Assembly: GCF_019145375.1 (NCBI RefSeq)
Contig: NZ_JAHSTX010000001.1
Location: forward strand, 3,261,001-3,325,000
DNA: 64,000 nt
Reading direction: 5' to 3'
From: Pseudomonas triticicola
GTDB lineage: Bacteria; Pseudomonadota; Gammaproteobacteria; Pseudomonadales; Pseudomonadaceae
The translations under genes were made by a program, and so were the position numbers. The stretch's first letter is position 1, and each line of letters begins with the position of its first letter. Below the pieces are notes generated by a model that worked only from the letters and a program-made list of their open reading frames with translations, did no database searches and was not told where the DNA came from. This document shows positions 9,923 to 18,115 of the stretch, piece by piece.

Positions 9923-10281
9923 AGCAGAATCACCGCCCACACCAGTCCGATCATGCTCAGCGCCACGAATTGCGCGGCGCTGCCCATGTCCTTGGCGTTC
10001 TTCGACAGCGGGTGCAATTCCAGCGAGATGCGGTCAATGGCCGCTTCCACCGCCGAATTGAGCAGCTCGACAATCAGCGCCAGCAAGCAAACCGCGATCA
10101 ACACCGCCTGCTCGACCCGGCTGACATTGAGGAAGAATGTCAGCGGAATCAGCACCACGTTGAGCAGTACCAGTTGGCGGAATGCCGCTTCGCCGGTGAA
10201 GGCGGCGCGCAGGCCATCGAGCGAATAGCCGGACGCGTTGAGGATGCGTTTCAGGCCGGTCTGGCCCTTGAAAGGTGACAT
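9919..10281 (-). CDS. dgkA: DgkA, diacylglycerol kinase
   Basis: Small integral membrane kinase (120 residues) that rephosphorylates diacylglycerol to phosphatidic acid. The order is an amphipathic N-terminus (KGQTGLKRILNASGYSLDGLRAAF), then three membrane helices with the conserved EAAFRQ and ELLNSAVEAAIDR motifs, the latter carrying the catalytic glutamate region. The start at MSPFKGQTG gives the usual family length of about 120; a longer frame exists upstream. It is 73 bp downstream of erdR on the same strand, as in P. aeruginosa, and converges with finR. Confidence 0.95.
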   Translation of the reverse strand: MSPFKGQTGLKRILNASGYSLDGLRAAFTGEAAFRQLVLLNVVLIPLTFFLNVSRVEQAVLIAVCLLALIVELLNSAVEAAIDRISLELHPLSKNAKDMGSAAQFVALSMIGLVWAVILL

Positions 10282-10354
10282 AAGGAAAAACCAGCCAAAA
10301 AGGAGTGGGGAAGCTAGATCAACGAAAGTCAAAAAAGCGTGAAACCGCCAGCCA

Positions 10355-11005
10355 TTACTGGCTGGGAATTGACTCAAGTTGTTGCAGCAGTAAAGCCGCC
10401 TGCGTGCGAGTGCGCACATTCAATTTGCGAAAGATCGCCGTGACGTGGGCCTTGATGGTCGCCTCCGACACGCTCAGCTCATAGGCAATCTGCTTGTTCA
10501 GCAGACCTTCGCAGACCATGGTCAGCACGCGGAACTGTTGCGGCGTCAGGCTGGCGAGGCCATCGCTGGCGGCTTTCGCCTCATCCGACACGCTCACCGC
10601 TTCGAACGCTTGCGGCGGCCAGAACACGTCGCCATCGAGCACCTTGCGCACCGCTTCCTGGATCACGCTCAGATCGCTGGATTTGGGAATGAAGCCACTG
10701 GCGCCGAACTCGCGGGACTTGACCATCACCGAAGCTTCTTCTTGGGCCGAGACCATCACCACCGGAATCTGCGGATACTGCCCGCGCAGCAGCACCAGCC
10801 CGGAAAAACCGTAGGCGCCGGGCATGTTCAGGTCCAGCAGGACCAGATCCCAGTCAGCCTTTTCGGTCAGGCGCGCTTCCAGCTCGGCGATGCTCGCCAC
10901 TTCCACCAGCCGCACGTCCGGGCCTAGGCCCAGCGTCACCGCTTGGTGCAGCGCGCTGCGAAACAGAGGGTGATCATCGGCAATCAGGATGTCGTATGTG
11001 GCCAT
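10355..11005 (-). CDS. erdR: ErdR, LuxR-family response regulator
   Basis: The 216-residue regulator has a receiver domain (residues 4-120) with acidic pocket D10/D11, phospho-acceptor D58 (LVLLDLNMPG) and K108, and a C-terminal LuxR-type helix-turn-helix (about 148-210, SLTPQQFRVLTMVCEGLLNKQIA). Placement directly upstream of dgkA matches P. aeruginosa erdR, which controls ethanol and acetate metabolism together with a separately encoded sensor kinase. No histidine kinase lies beside it, which is normal for this regulator. Confidence 0.9.
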   Translation of the reverse strand: MATYDILIADDHPLFRSALHQAVTLGLGPDVRLVEVASIAELEARLTEKADWDLVLLDLNMPGAYGFSGLVLLRGQYPQIPVVMVSAQEEASVMVKSREFGASGFIPKSSDLSVIQEAVRKVLDGDVFWPPQAFEAVSVSDEAKAASDGLASLTPQQFRVLTMVCEGLLNKQIAYELSVSEATIKAHVTAIFRKLNVRTRTQAALLLQQLESIPSQ

Positions 11006-11228
11006 TTTTCAAATGATCCTGTTTTTGATGGCAGACGCGGTAGATTCCGGTCTGGCCAAAGCAACTCGAGACAACGCTTTGAAGCGCTATCCACAGGGGC
11101 ACGTTCAACGCCAATCAACAGCAAACACGGCGTCTCAAACCTTGGCCGCACCCTAATCGGCGCCAAGCATGCCCAGCGAAGCCTAGGTGGTCAAGCAAGA
11201 TGGCCAGCGCTGTCGACAGTATGGGCCA

Positions 11229-11975
11229 CTATCGGGCCAACTCCGGCTGCGGCTTTCGTATATAGGGCAGCAGCTCGGCGTGAGCGGGGGTCGATTCATT
11301 CATGTCCAGTTGCTGCTTGGCACCGAGGTAATGCTGGCTGAACACATCGAAATAGGCGTCCAGCGCCGAGGCGGCATCGCTGTCACCGGCCAGTTCCAGG
11401 CATAACGCCGCGACTTCGGCGGTGCACAGGTGCTCGCTGCGGGTCGAACGGCGCAGGCGATAGCGCGAGAGTTTGTCGGGCAGCAGGCTGAGGATCGGCA
11501 AGCGGTCGAAATACGGACTCTTGCGAAAGATCTTGCGCGCCTCGGTCCAGGTCGCATCCAGCAGTATGAACAGCGGGCGCTTGCTGCTATCGACTGTCAC
11601 CGTGTTGGTCACCCGCGACGGTTCGACATACTCACCCGGAAACACCAGATACGGCTGCCACTGCGGATCGTTGAGCAGTGCGAGCATCTGCGGGTCGGGC
11701 TCGGTGCGTGACCAGATGAACGCATGGTTGTCGCGCACCACATCGGCAATCAGCCAACCGGTGTTGCTTGGCTTGAACACTTCCTTGCCGGTCATGATCA
11801 GGCACACGCCAGAACGGGTGTCGACGCTTGGTCGCCACGCGCACAGGCAATGACTGATGATGACCCGGCAATCGCGGCAACGCTCGGAGCGAAAGCCGCG
11901 CGCCTGAATCGGCTTGATGCCTTCGTCCTCACGCTGATCGCGCAGGCGGGCCACGGCATTGGGGGCATGGTTCAT
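11229..11975 (-). CDS. DTW-domain tRNA-uridine aminocarboxypropyltransferase (TapT-like)
   Basis: The 248-residue product belongs to the DTW family, whose characterised members transfer the aminocarboxypropyl group of SAM to uridine 47 of tRNA (acp3U). Visible are a Cys-rich zinc-site-like segment SERCRDCRVIISHCLC (about residues 28-43), the LLDATWTEARKIF motif (DxTW signature) and a C-terminal helical part. The start MNHAPNAVARL is preferred to an upstream ATG that lacks family sequence. It reads in the direction of erdR, with 223 unannotated bases between. Confidence 0.83.
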   Translation of the reverse strand: MNHAPNAVARLRDQREDEGIKPIQARGFRSERCRDCRVIISHCLCAWRPSVDTRSGVCLIMTGKEVFKPSNTGWLIADVVRDNHAFIWSRTEPDPQMLALLNDPQWQPYLVFPGEYVEPSRVTNTVTVDSSKRPLFILLDATWTEARKIFRKSPYFDRLPILSLLPDKLSRYRLRRSTRSEHLCTAEVAALCLELAGDSDAASALDAYFDVFSQHYLGAKQQLDMNESTPAHAELLPYIRKPQPELAR

Positions 11976-12164
11976 CGCAGGCAACACCGGCAGACAGGGG
12001 AACTCGACACGAACGACACTCGGCAGGGCAATAAAGCCCGGCAGTTTACCAGAGCGACGGCCACAAGCCTGTACCGCCCAGACCGGCTCCCCTATAATTC
12101 GCCGCCACTGAACGCACCGCCCCGTGACGGGTCGAACCACCAGTCACCGAATCAGGAGAGTTTC

Positions 12165-12590
12165 ATGCTGCGCCTTATCGTTCCCACCGCTGCCATTCTG
12201 CTGGCGTCGTCCTTTACCGCTCAGGCTGCGTCCCTGAGTGAGCAGAATCTGAACCGAGAGCTGCGCAACGTCGCCGCCCAAAGCAGCGTCGGCACGCCAC
12301 GGGCGATCAATGAAGACATTCTTGATCAAGGCTACACCGTCGAGGGCACGCAGCTGATCAATCATCTGAGCGTACAAAAGAGCCACGCCGACAAGATGCG
12401 CGCCGATCCCAAGGCTGTCTATTTCCAGTTGGGCGCGTCGGTGTGCAACAACCCGTCGTACCGCAAGCTGATGGCCAAGGGCGCGATCATGCGTTACGAC
12501 TTCACCGAAGTGAAAACCAACAAAGCCATCGGTTCGGCCAGCTATCAGGAATCCGATTGCCCGAAAGCCGCGCCAGCGAAGAAGAAGTAA
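12165..12590 (+). CDS. PA3611-like secreted/periplasmic protein
   Basis: The 141-residue product has a clear signal peptide (MLRLIVPTAAILLASSFTAQA, cleavage about residue 21) and a mature part with two Cys (VCNNPS and ESDCPK). It resembles P. aeruginosa PA3611, annotated as a quorum-sensing-regulated virulence factor of unknown mechanism. AGGAG is placed 8 bp before the ATG. It ends exactly where the convergent small gene ends. Whether quorum sensing controls it here cannot be seen. Confidence 0.8.
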   Translation: MLRLIVPTAAILLASSFTAQAASLSEQNLNRELRNVAAQSSVGTPRAINEDILDQGYTVEGTQLINHLSVQKSHADKMRADPKAVYFQLGASVCNNPSYRKLMAKGAIMRYDFTEVKTNKAIGSASYQESDCPKAAPAKKK

Positions 12591-12788
12591 TCAGCGCGAA
12601 GCCTTGGCGCGCCGCTGTTCATCCTCGGCGCGCAGTTCCGCCACCAGCGCCTGCAGATAGCGCGAGCGGCGTTCGCCGCCGGCCAATCGTCGGCAGCACT
12701 CTTCTTCGAGACTCAATTGATGCGTCTCGGCCGACTCCTGCAACATTCGATACAGCTGAGTATCGATCTCCAGAACCACTCTGACCAT
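12591..12788 (-). CDS. Small ribbon-helix-helix-like protein
   Basis: The 65-residue product starts MVRVVLEIDTQLYRMLQESA and continues LSLEEECCRRLAG, which is the strand-helix-helix pattern of CopG/Arc-type DNA-binding proteins, then a charged helical tail. The start at 12788 is favoured by an AAGGAGG Shine-Dalgarno about 8 bp upstream; a longer in-frame start lacks one. No partner toxin gene is adjacent, so a solitary regulator is as likely as an antitoxin. The family call is by pattern only. Confidence 0.6.
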   Translation of the reverse strand: MVRVVLEIDTQLYRMLQESAETHQLSLEEECCRRLAGGERRSRYLQALVAELRAEDEQRRAKASR

Positions 12789-13129
12789 GCATCCCGCCTC
12801 CTTGCCACCCACGAATCCTTGAATTGCCTCGCCTTGCGCAAACGCAAGGTTGTCTTGCGACATCTGTATTTGAGTAAATCAGAGTGATGGCCCTTTGCGA
12901 CACGTTCAGACGAGCGGCGGGGCTTTGGCGCAAATCAGTAAGCGGTTGCCAGGCAAAACGTTACCGCGCACTGTTCTAGTCAGCGCGAATGCGTGCGAGG
13001 GTCTAGATTGAGAGTATTCCCGATCATTCGTTAACGGCAGAAATGGAACTGCCGGCCCTGTGTGTTTTTGCAGTGCGGCCCGGACGCTGGTTGTCAGGGC
13101 TAACCGCCCTGTACAGAAGGAGACGTTCA
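12789..13129. other. Gap between small RHH-like gene and LOG gene
   Basis: These 341 bases separate divergent genes and must contain their promoters. I see no repeat, hairpin terminator or credible small gene here. Confidence 0.5.
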
Positions 13130-14245
13130 ATGCCTTATCAACCGAATGACCTCTTGAGCCGTCATTTTCAGGAAAGCGGCGACCTCATCAGCCAGGTCGA
13201 AGCCCAACTCAACCGTGTTTCCACCGACAGCCCGAACATCCCCATCTACCGCGACATGATCCTCACCGTGCTGCGCATGGCTCAGGAAGACCACAACCGC
13301 TGGAACGCCAAGATCACCCTGCAAGCCCTGCGTGAACTGGAGCAGGCGTTTCGCGTGCTTGAGCAATTCAAGGGCCGGCGCAAAGTCACCGTGTTCGGCT
13401 CGGCACGTACGCCAGTTGAACATCCGCTATACGCGATGGCCCGCGAACTCGGCGCAGCGCTGACGCGTGCAGAGATGATGGTGATCACCGGCGCCGGCGG
13501 CGGCATCATGGCCGCCGCCCACGAAGGAGCCGGACGTGACCACAGTTTGGGTTTCAACATCACCCTGCCCTTCGAACAACATGCCAACCCCACCGTCGAC
13601 GGCACCGATAATCTGTTGCCATTCCACTTTTTCTTCACCCGAAAACTGTTCTTCGTCAAAGAGGCTGATGCGCTGGTGCTGTGCCCGGGCGGTTTTGGCA
13701 CCCTTGATGAAGCGCTGGAAGTGCTGACGCTGATTCAGACCGGCAAGAGCCCATTGGTGCCGGTGGTGTTGCTGGATGTTCCGGGCGGTACCTTCTGGCA
13801 AGGTGCGCTGGACTTCATTCGCGGTCAGCTGGAAGAAAACCGCTATATCCTGCCGACGGATATGAAGTTGATGCGCCTGGTTTACAGCGTTGAAGAAGCG
13901 GTGGAGGAGATCAATCAGTTCTATAGCAACTTCCACTCCAGTCGCTGGCTCAAGCGGCAGTTTGTGATTCGCATGAACCACAAGCTCAGCGATCAGGCTC
14001 TGGCGCAGATGCAGGAGGAATTTGCTGATCTGTGCCTGAGCGACGAGTTTCATCAACACGCCTACAGCGGTGAAGAGCACGACGATGCACAGTTCAGCCA
14101 TCTGGCACGGCTGGCGTTTGCCTTCAATGGCCGTACCCATGGTCGTCTGAGGGAGTTGGTGGACTTTATCAATCTGCCGGAAAACTGGGCCGATTCAAAA
14201 CCGCCCACTGCACAACGCTCACGCGAGCCTTCCAACGTGATCTGA
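13130..14245 (+). CDS. LOG-family protein (TIGR00730-like)
   Basis: The 371-residue product has a central lysine-decarboxylase-like/LOG Rossmann domain (about residues 85-270) with GSARTPV, VITGAGGGIMAAAHEGA and PGGFGTLDE, the family nucleotide-binding signature. LOG enzymes hydrolyse nucleotide 5'-monophosphates to free bases (cytokinin activation in plants and some bacteria). This subgroup is longer, with extra N- and C-terminal helical regions, and its substrate is not established. Start 13130 is chosen for its AGAAGGAG site. Followed by a bidirectional terminator. Confidence 0.82.
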   Translation: MPYQPNDLLSRHFQESGDLISQVEAQLNRVSTDSPNIPIYRDMILTVLRMAQEDHNRWNAKITLQALRELEQAFRVLEQFKGRRKVTVFGSARTPVEHPLYAMARELGAALTRAEMMVITGAGGGIMAAAHEGAGRDHSLGFNITLPFEQHANPTVDGTDNLLPFHFFFTRKLFFVKEADALVLCPGGFGTLDEALEVLTLIQTGKSPLVPVVLLDVPGGTFWQGALDFIRGQLEENRYILPTDMKLMRLVYSVEEAVEEINQFYSNFHSSRWLKRQFVIRMNHKLSDQALAQMQEEFADLCLSDEFHQHAYSGEEHDDAQFSHLARLAFAFNGRTHGRLRELVDFINLPENWADSKPPTAQRSREPSNVI

Positions 14246-14249
14246 AGGC

Positions 14250-14292
14250 AAAAAAAACGGCCCACTATTTAAAAAATAGCGAGCCGTTTTTT
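14250..14292 (+). terminator. Bidirectional terminator between LOG gene and recX
   Basis: Hairpin AAAACGGC...CTATTT / AAATAG...GCCGTTTT with A-run on one side and T6 on the other. It sits between two convergent genes and can serve both. Confidence 0.85.
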
Positions 14293-14302
14293 CTTGAATC
14301 GG

Positions 14303-14773
14303 TTAATCGTCCATCCCTCGACCGCTGAACAAGCGGTTGATCATCTCCATCGAGAACCCCCGATACGCCAGAAACCGGCCTTGCTTGGCCCGTTCTTTCG
14401 CGTCAATCGGTAAATGCCCGGAGAACTTGCGTTGCCACGTGTCCTGAAGCTGCGCCTGCCAATTGATACCGCTTTCGCGCAGGGCAATTTCGATATCGGT
14501 ACGTTGCAAGCCTCGCTGGCTGAGTTCCTCACGAATTCGCAGAGGGCCATAGCCGGAACGGGCGCGGTAGGAAACAAAACTTTCAAGGTAACGGGCTTCG
14601 GAAAGCAGCCCCTCTTCCGTCAAACGGTCGAGGGCTGTTTCGATCAGCTCCGCCTCGGCGCCGCGCTGACGCAGCTTACGCGTCAATTCGACTCGACCAT
14701 GCTCGCGACGTGCGAGCAGGTCCATGGCGGTTCGCCGCACCGCGACGAGGGTATCCAGTACGGCGGTGGTCAT
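14303..14773 (-). CDS. recX: RecX, RecA modulator
   Basis: The 156-residue product is a typical RecX, built from repeated three-helix units: [39 protein letters not shown] and [18 protein letters not shown]. RecX binds inside the RecA filament groove and inhibits RecA activity. It starts 8 bp after the recA stop codon on the same strand, so both genes share the LexA-controlled promoter upstream of recA. Confidence 0.95.
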   Translation of the reverse strand: MTTAVLDTLVAVRRTAMDLLARREHGRVELTRKLRQRGAEAELIETALDRLTEEGLLSEARYLESFVSYRARSGYGPLRIREELSQRGLQRTDIEIALRESGINWQAQLQDTWQRKFSGHLPIDAKERAKQGRFLAYRGFSMEMINRLFSGRGMDD

Positions 14774-14781
14774 CGCTGGTA

Positions 14782-15840
14782 TCAGAGGTCAGCGTCGGCC
14801 AGGTCGTCTTCGGTCTCTTTGACCGCCGAGGCCTTGGAGTCTGCGATCACTGCTGGCGACAGCAGCTTGTCACGCAGCTGCTTCTCGAGCTTCGCGGCAA
14901 TTTCCGGGTTGTCCGCCAGGAACTTGGCCGAGTTGGCCTTGCCCTGACCGATCTTGGTGCCTTCGTAGGCGTACCAGGCGCCGGACTTCTCGACGAAACC
15001 GTGCAGCACACCCAGGTCGATCATCTCGCCGTTGAGGTAGATGCCTTTGCCGTAAAGAATCTGGAATTCGGCCTGACGGAACGGCGAAGCCACCTTGTTC
15101 TTCACAACCTTGACGCGGGTTTCGCTGCCGACCACTTCATCGCCTTCCTTCACCGCGCCAGTACGGCGGATGTCGAGACGAACCGAAGCGTAGAACTTCA
15201 GCGCGTTACCACCGGTAGTGGTTTCCGGGCTGCCGAACATCACGCCGATCTTCATACGGATCTGGTTGATGAAGATGACCAGGCAGTTGGCGTTCTTGAT
15301 GTTACCGGTGATTTTACGCAGCGCCTGAGACATCAGACGTGCTTGCAGGCCGACGTGCATGTCGCCCATTTCACCTTCGATTTCAGCTTTTGGTACCAGT
15401 GCCGCCACGGAGTCGACGATGATCACGTCAACGGCGTTGGAGCGCACCAGCATGTCGGTGATTTCCAGGGCCTGTTCGCCGGTGTCCGGCTGGGAAACCA
15501 GCAGGTCGTCGACGTTGACGCCCAGCTTGCCGGCGTACTCTGGATCGAGCGCGTGTTCGGCGTCGACGAATGCGCAGGTCGCGCCGGCTTTTTGCGCCTG
15601 GGCGATCACGGACAAGGTCAGTGTGGTTTTACCGGAGGATTCAGGACCGTAGATTTCAACAATACGGCCTTTTGGCAGACCGCCGATGCCGAGTGCGATA
15701 TCCAGACCCAGAGAGCCAGTAGAGATGGCCGGGATCGCCTGACGGTCCTGATCGCCCATACGCATTACGGCACCCTTGCCGAATTGACGTTCGATCTGAC
15801 CCAGGGCCGCAGCCAAGGCTTTCTTCTTGTTGTCGTCCAT
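14782..15840 (-). CDS. recA: RecA recombinase / SOS co-protease
   Basis: The 352-residue protein has Walker [10 protein letters not shown] (65-73), the L1/L2 DNA-binding region and an acidic C-terminus. It carries out strand exchange and, as a nucleoprotein filament, stimulates self-cleavage of LexA and S24-type repressors. The start [14 protein letters not shown] is chosen over an upstream in-frame codon. A LexA box lies about 40 bp upstream. It shares an operon with recX. Confidence 0.98.
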   Translation of the reverse strand: MDDNKKKALAAALGQIERQFGKGAVMRMGDQDRQAIPAISTGSLGLDIALGIGGLPKGRIVEIYGPESSGKTTLTLSVIAQAQKAGATCAFVDAEHALDPEYAGKLGVNVDDLLVSQPDTGEQALEITDMLVRSNAVDVIIVDSVAALVPKAEIEGEMGDMHVGLQARLMSQALRKITGNIKNANCLVIFINQIRMKIGVMFGSPETTTGGNALKFYASVRLDIRRTGAVKEGDEVVGSETRVKVVKNKVASPFRQAEFQILYGKGIYLNGEMIDLGVLHGFVEKSGAWYAYEGTKIGQGKANSAKFLADNPEIAAKLEKQLRDKLLSPAVIADSKASAVKETEDDLADADL

Positions 15841-15880
15841 TAAAGTCCTCACGTAATCAATAAGGCCTGACGGCCAACAC

Positions 15881-15896
15881 CTGTATAAGTAGCCAG
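15881..15896 (-). promoter_or_regulatory. LexA (SOS) box of recA
   Basis: The site CTGTATAAGTAGCCAG fits CTG-N10-CAG and is close to the Pseudomonas consensus CTGTATATATATACAG-type box. It lies 41 bp before the recA start codon, overlapping the expected promoter. Confidence 0.9.
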
Positions 15897-15923
15897 TATT
15901 ATTCCACAGCGTTCGAAGATCGC

Positions 15924-16424
15924 CTACCCCTGATTTTCGATTTCTCGTGCCGCTAGTCGCACAAGACCCTCTAGCGCGGCCTTCACCGTTTGTCGGCGAA
16001 CCTCATCGCGGTTGCCGGGGAAGTGCTGAACCTCACTGTAAACCTCGTCGCCAACACCCCAGGCCAGCCACACCGTGCCCACCGGTTTGTTCGGCGTGCC
16101 ACCGTCGGGGCCGGCGACACCGCTGACCGCCACGGCAAAATGCGCCAGGCTGTGCTGCTGCGCACCACGCACCATGGCCTCGACCACTTCGCGACTGACC
16201 GCCCCTACCGTCTCGAACAAATCGCCCGGCACATCCAGCTGCCGGGTCTTCTGCCGGTTGGAATACGTCACGTACCCCGCTTCAAACCAGGCCGAACTGC
16301 CCGGAATCCGCGTGATCGCTTCGGCAATCCCGCCACCTGTGCAGGACTCGGCGGTAGTGACATGGGCATTGAGCACTTGCAGACGTCGGCCCAGTTCTGC
16401 GGCCAGTTGGGTGGTCTCTTTCAC
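15924..16424 (-). CDS. cinA: CinA-family nicotinamide-nucleotide amidohydrolase (PncC-type)
   Basis: This is the stand-alone C-terminal CinA domain, which deamidates nicotinamide mononucleotide in NAD recycling. Signatures are [25 protein letters not shown] and [23 protein letters not shown] chose the GTG at 16424 (166 residues, starting [12 protein letters not shown]) because GGAG lies 6 bp upstream and the family starts there; the frame stays open to 16463. It precedes recA-recX on the same strand and marks the left border of the tailocin island. Confidence 0.9.
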   Translation of the reverse strand: MKETTQLAAELGRRLQVLNAHVTTAESCTGGGIAEAITRIPGSSAWFEAGYVTYSNRQKTRQLDVPGDLFETVGAVSREVVEAMVRGAQQHSLAHFAVAVSGVAGPDGGTPNKPVGTVWLAWGVGDEVYSEVQHFPGNRDEVRRQTVKAALEGLVRLAAREIENQG

Positions 16425-16491
16425 GGCGAGCTCCGGATCGTGTGGAATACCTTCACCGTACACGAGCCGGCCATGCTTTCAATACACAGAA

Positions 16492-17010
16492 TCATTCAAG
16501 ATGTTCGGGCGCCAGCGCTCTGACATAGGCCTGACAGGCCTGCAAGGCAATCAATCCACGGTCGCCGGTGTCGGTGATGGCGATAATTCGTTGAGCATGC
16601 GCCGGGTCAAGTCGGGCGCGTACGGCTGCAGAATCCACGCCGCCGGTGCCGGCGGTGGCTGGCACCGCACAGCCGTGGGCAACGTCGCCGGCGTCGAGAA
16701 GGACCGACAGCCGCACATCGGCAGTAGCAAGGCGATCGCGCAGGCGATCCTGATCACGTTGGGCATCGCTCAGCGCTCGGTAATGGGTTTGTTCACTCGC
16801 CGCGAGCCGTTGCTCCAGCGCCAGGCGTTTATCCTGCTCGGCCTGTTGTGCGTTCGCGGCAGCTTGTGTCAGTTGATTTTGCGTTTCGGCGTTTAACCGC
16901 GCCTGCTCGGCCAATTGCCGACCGTAGCGCCAGTCCTGAAACTGCCATGCCGCTGCAAACGCCCCGGCCACCAGCAGCAACAGACCCATCACCCGCCAGG
17001 AGCCGGACAT
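16492..17010 (-). CDS. Rz-like inner-membrane spanin of the tailocin
   Basis: The 172-residue product starts MSGSWRVMGLLLLVAGAF, an N-terminal transmembrane anchor, followed by a long Gln/Ala-rich coiled coil (about 30-105) and a C-terminal region. This is the layout of an i-spanin (Rz), which with an outer-membrane lipoprotein fuses the two membranes in the last step of lysis. It overlaps the end of the upstream endolysin by 22 bp and contains the rz1-like frame. It is the last gene of the tailocin operon, 67 bp before cinA. Confidence 0.85.
   Translation of the reverse strand: MSGSWRVMGLLLLVAGAFAAAWQFQDWRYGRQLAEQARLNAETQNQLTQAAANAQQAEQDKRLALEQRLAASEQTHYRALSDAQRDQDRLRDRLATADVRLSVLLDAGDVAHGCAVPATAGTGGVDSAAVRARLDPAHAQRIIAITDTGDRGLIALQACQAYVRALAPEHLE
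16551..16766 (-). CDS. Rz1-like outer-membrane spanin nested in the Rz gene
   Basis: A different frame inside the Rz gene encodes 71 residues: a short hydrophobic signal (IRIACAIALLLPMCGC) with cysteines at the expected lipobox position, then a Pro-rich stretch (PPPAPAAW). A small, proline-rich lipoprotein nested out of frame in rz is the hallmark of Rz1. The lipobox is imperfect (LPMC or MCGC), so the modified Cys is uncertain. Confidence 0.75.
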   Translation of the reverse strand: MPNVIRIACAIALLLPMCGCRSFSTPATLPTAVRCQPPPAPAAWILQPYAPDLTRRMLNELSPSPTPATVD

Positions 17011-17555
17011 AGCACCGCCCTCGCCCGTGCCCAAATCTCGAGTCGATCCTGCAAGCCATTCAACCCGCCGTTGATCCGGCGGGTGATGGTGTTGAACTGA
17101 TCCGCGTCGGCCAGTTCATTCAAGCCCTTCTGCGCCCAGAACCACGCCGCCGACTCGGCCGCCCATTGCGGTTGCTCGAGCAATTCGGGCAACGACAAGA
17201 GCCGCTCATCACCAAACAAGCCGAGGCTGCATTGGCGATAGTTGGCGCGACCGGTGATTTGTATCAGCCCGCGTCCTCGGTACTTTTGCCCGTCGCCATC
17301 CGCCTCCGGCGTATTGCCCAAACGCAGCGCCAGGGTGCCGGTATCGTATTTGCTCAGGTACTGGTTGTTGCCCAGTTCGCGCACGTAACGCAATTGGCCC
17401 GACTCGTGACCGACCTGTGCCAGAAACGCAGCAACACGTTTCGGCGTATCGATGCGCTGCCTGGCCATGGCGATATTGAGCGGCGAAACAAAAACGCCCG
17501 CTTGGGAGCGGGCGTTGGGCATGATGTCGACAAGGTGTTTTTCAGTTAATTGCAT
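16989..17555 (-). CDS. Tailocin endolysin, glycoside hydrolase family 19
   Basis: The 188-residue product has the GH19 (chitinase-like lysozyme) features AFLAQVGHESGQLRYVRE, with the first catalytic Glu in HES, and KYRGRGLIQITGRANY. Pyocin and phage endolysins of this class cut peptidoglycan so that particles can be released. No signal peptide is seen, so it depends on the holin for export. GGGAGG lies about 11 bp before the ATG. A perfect terminator-like hairpin lies within its first 25 codons. Confidence 0.92.
   Translation of the reverse strand: MQLTEKHLVDIMPNARSQAGVFVSPLNIAMARQRIDTPKRVAAFLAQVGHESGQLRYVRELGNNQYLSKYDTGTLALRLGNTPEADGDGQKYRGRGLIQITGRANYRQCSLGLFGDERLLSLPELLEQPQWAAESAAWFWAQKGLNELADADQFNTITRRINGGLNGLQDRLEIWARARAVLCPAPGG
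17490..17515 (-). terminator. Terminator-like hairpin inside the endolysin coding region
   Basis: A perfect 9-bp GC-rich stem ACGCCCGCT / AGCGGGCGT (17507-17515 and 17494-17502) with a 4-base loop, followed on the minus strand by TTTTTGTTT. It has full intrinsic-terminator architecture but falls at about codons 14-22 of the endolysin gene. Confidence 0.7.
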
Positions 17556-17607
17556 GATGCTTGATCCTCCCTGGATGTTGCCCCGATTGAATCACGGCTG
17601 AAGGCTG

Positions 17608-17622
17608 ATGGTTGCCAACCAT
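17608..17622. promoter_or_regulatory. Perfect dyad upstream of the endolysin gene
   Basis: ATGGTTGCCAACCAT is a 7-bp inverted repeat around a single central base, in the 113-bp gap between the last fibre chaperone and the endolysin. It could be an operator or an RNA hairpin; no promoter is obvious next to it. Confidence 0.4.
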
Positions 17623-17668
17623 TTATTTGCCAGAGTTTTCCGCGAAAGTATTTGTGAGTGACGCTGGG

Positions 17669-18115
17669 TCAGGACGTCGCTACCAACCAGCGCGGTGCCA
17701 GCGGGCGATGCTCGCTGAAGGGAAAGGAAGACCCTTGCGGCCAATCGCGCAATTCACGTCGATAGGCTTGCAGTTCGGCATATTGTCCAGTGGTCAGCGT
17801 CGTGCCACCGCCATCCTCCAATTCATCGCGATCGCGTGCAACCATGCCATCGGTGGCTGCCAATTGCGCATTGCGCCATAGACGTTCAATGTCCTCGACT
17901 TCTTCTGCCGAGGGTGGCGGTGGATCTACCAGAATCGGGTAGCCATTGTCCGCACGCACCCCAATCATTTTCGCACTCACCGCCAGTTGCTGCAGCAGCG
18001 AGATCCAGTAGCCCTGAGGAATTTCGATGACGTCGTCGGGGATGTCCGTCGAGTTGATGCCGGGTACGTAAACACCTCGGGTGGTGGCGCTGAATAAAAC
18101 GTTGAAGGTGTTCAT
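17669..18115 (-). CDS. Tail fibre assembly chaperone 1
   Basis: The 148-residue product follows fibre gene 1 with no gap. Its C-terminal half (RDRDELEDGGGTTLTTGQYAEL...YRRELRDWPQ...RPLAPRWLV) is the conserved tail-fibre-assembly region and is paralogous to the chaperone at 19003-19473. Such proteins bind the distal fibre domain and help it trimerise and attach; they are usually specific to their own fibre. Confidence 0.88.
   Translation of the reverse strand: MNTFNVLFSATTRGVYVPGINSTDIPDDVIEIPQGYWISLLQQLAVSAKMIGVRADNGYPILVDPPPPSAEEVEDIERLWRNAQLAATDGMVARDRDELEDGGGTTLTTGQYAELQAYRRELRDWPQGSSFPFSEHRPLAPRWLVATS

Noticed and set aside
16425-16463. Longer N-terminus for the CinA-type protein
   Set aside because: The upstream extension lacks a Shine-Dalgarno and family similarity, while the internal GTG has GGAG at good spacing.
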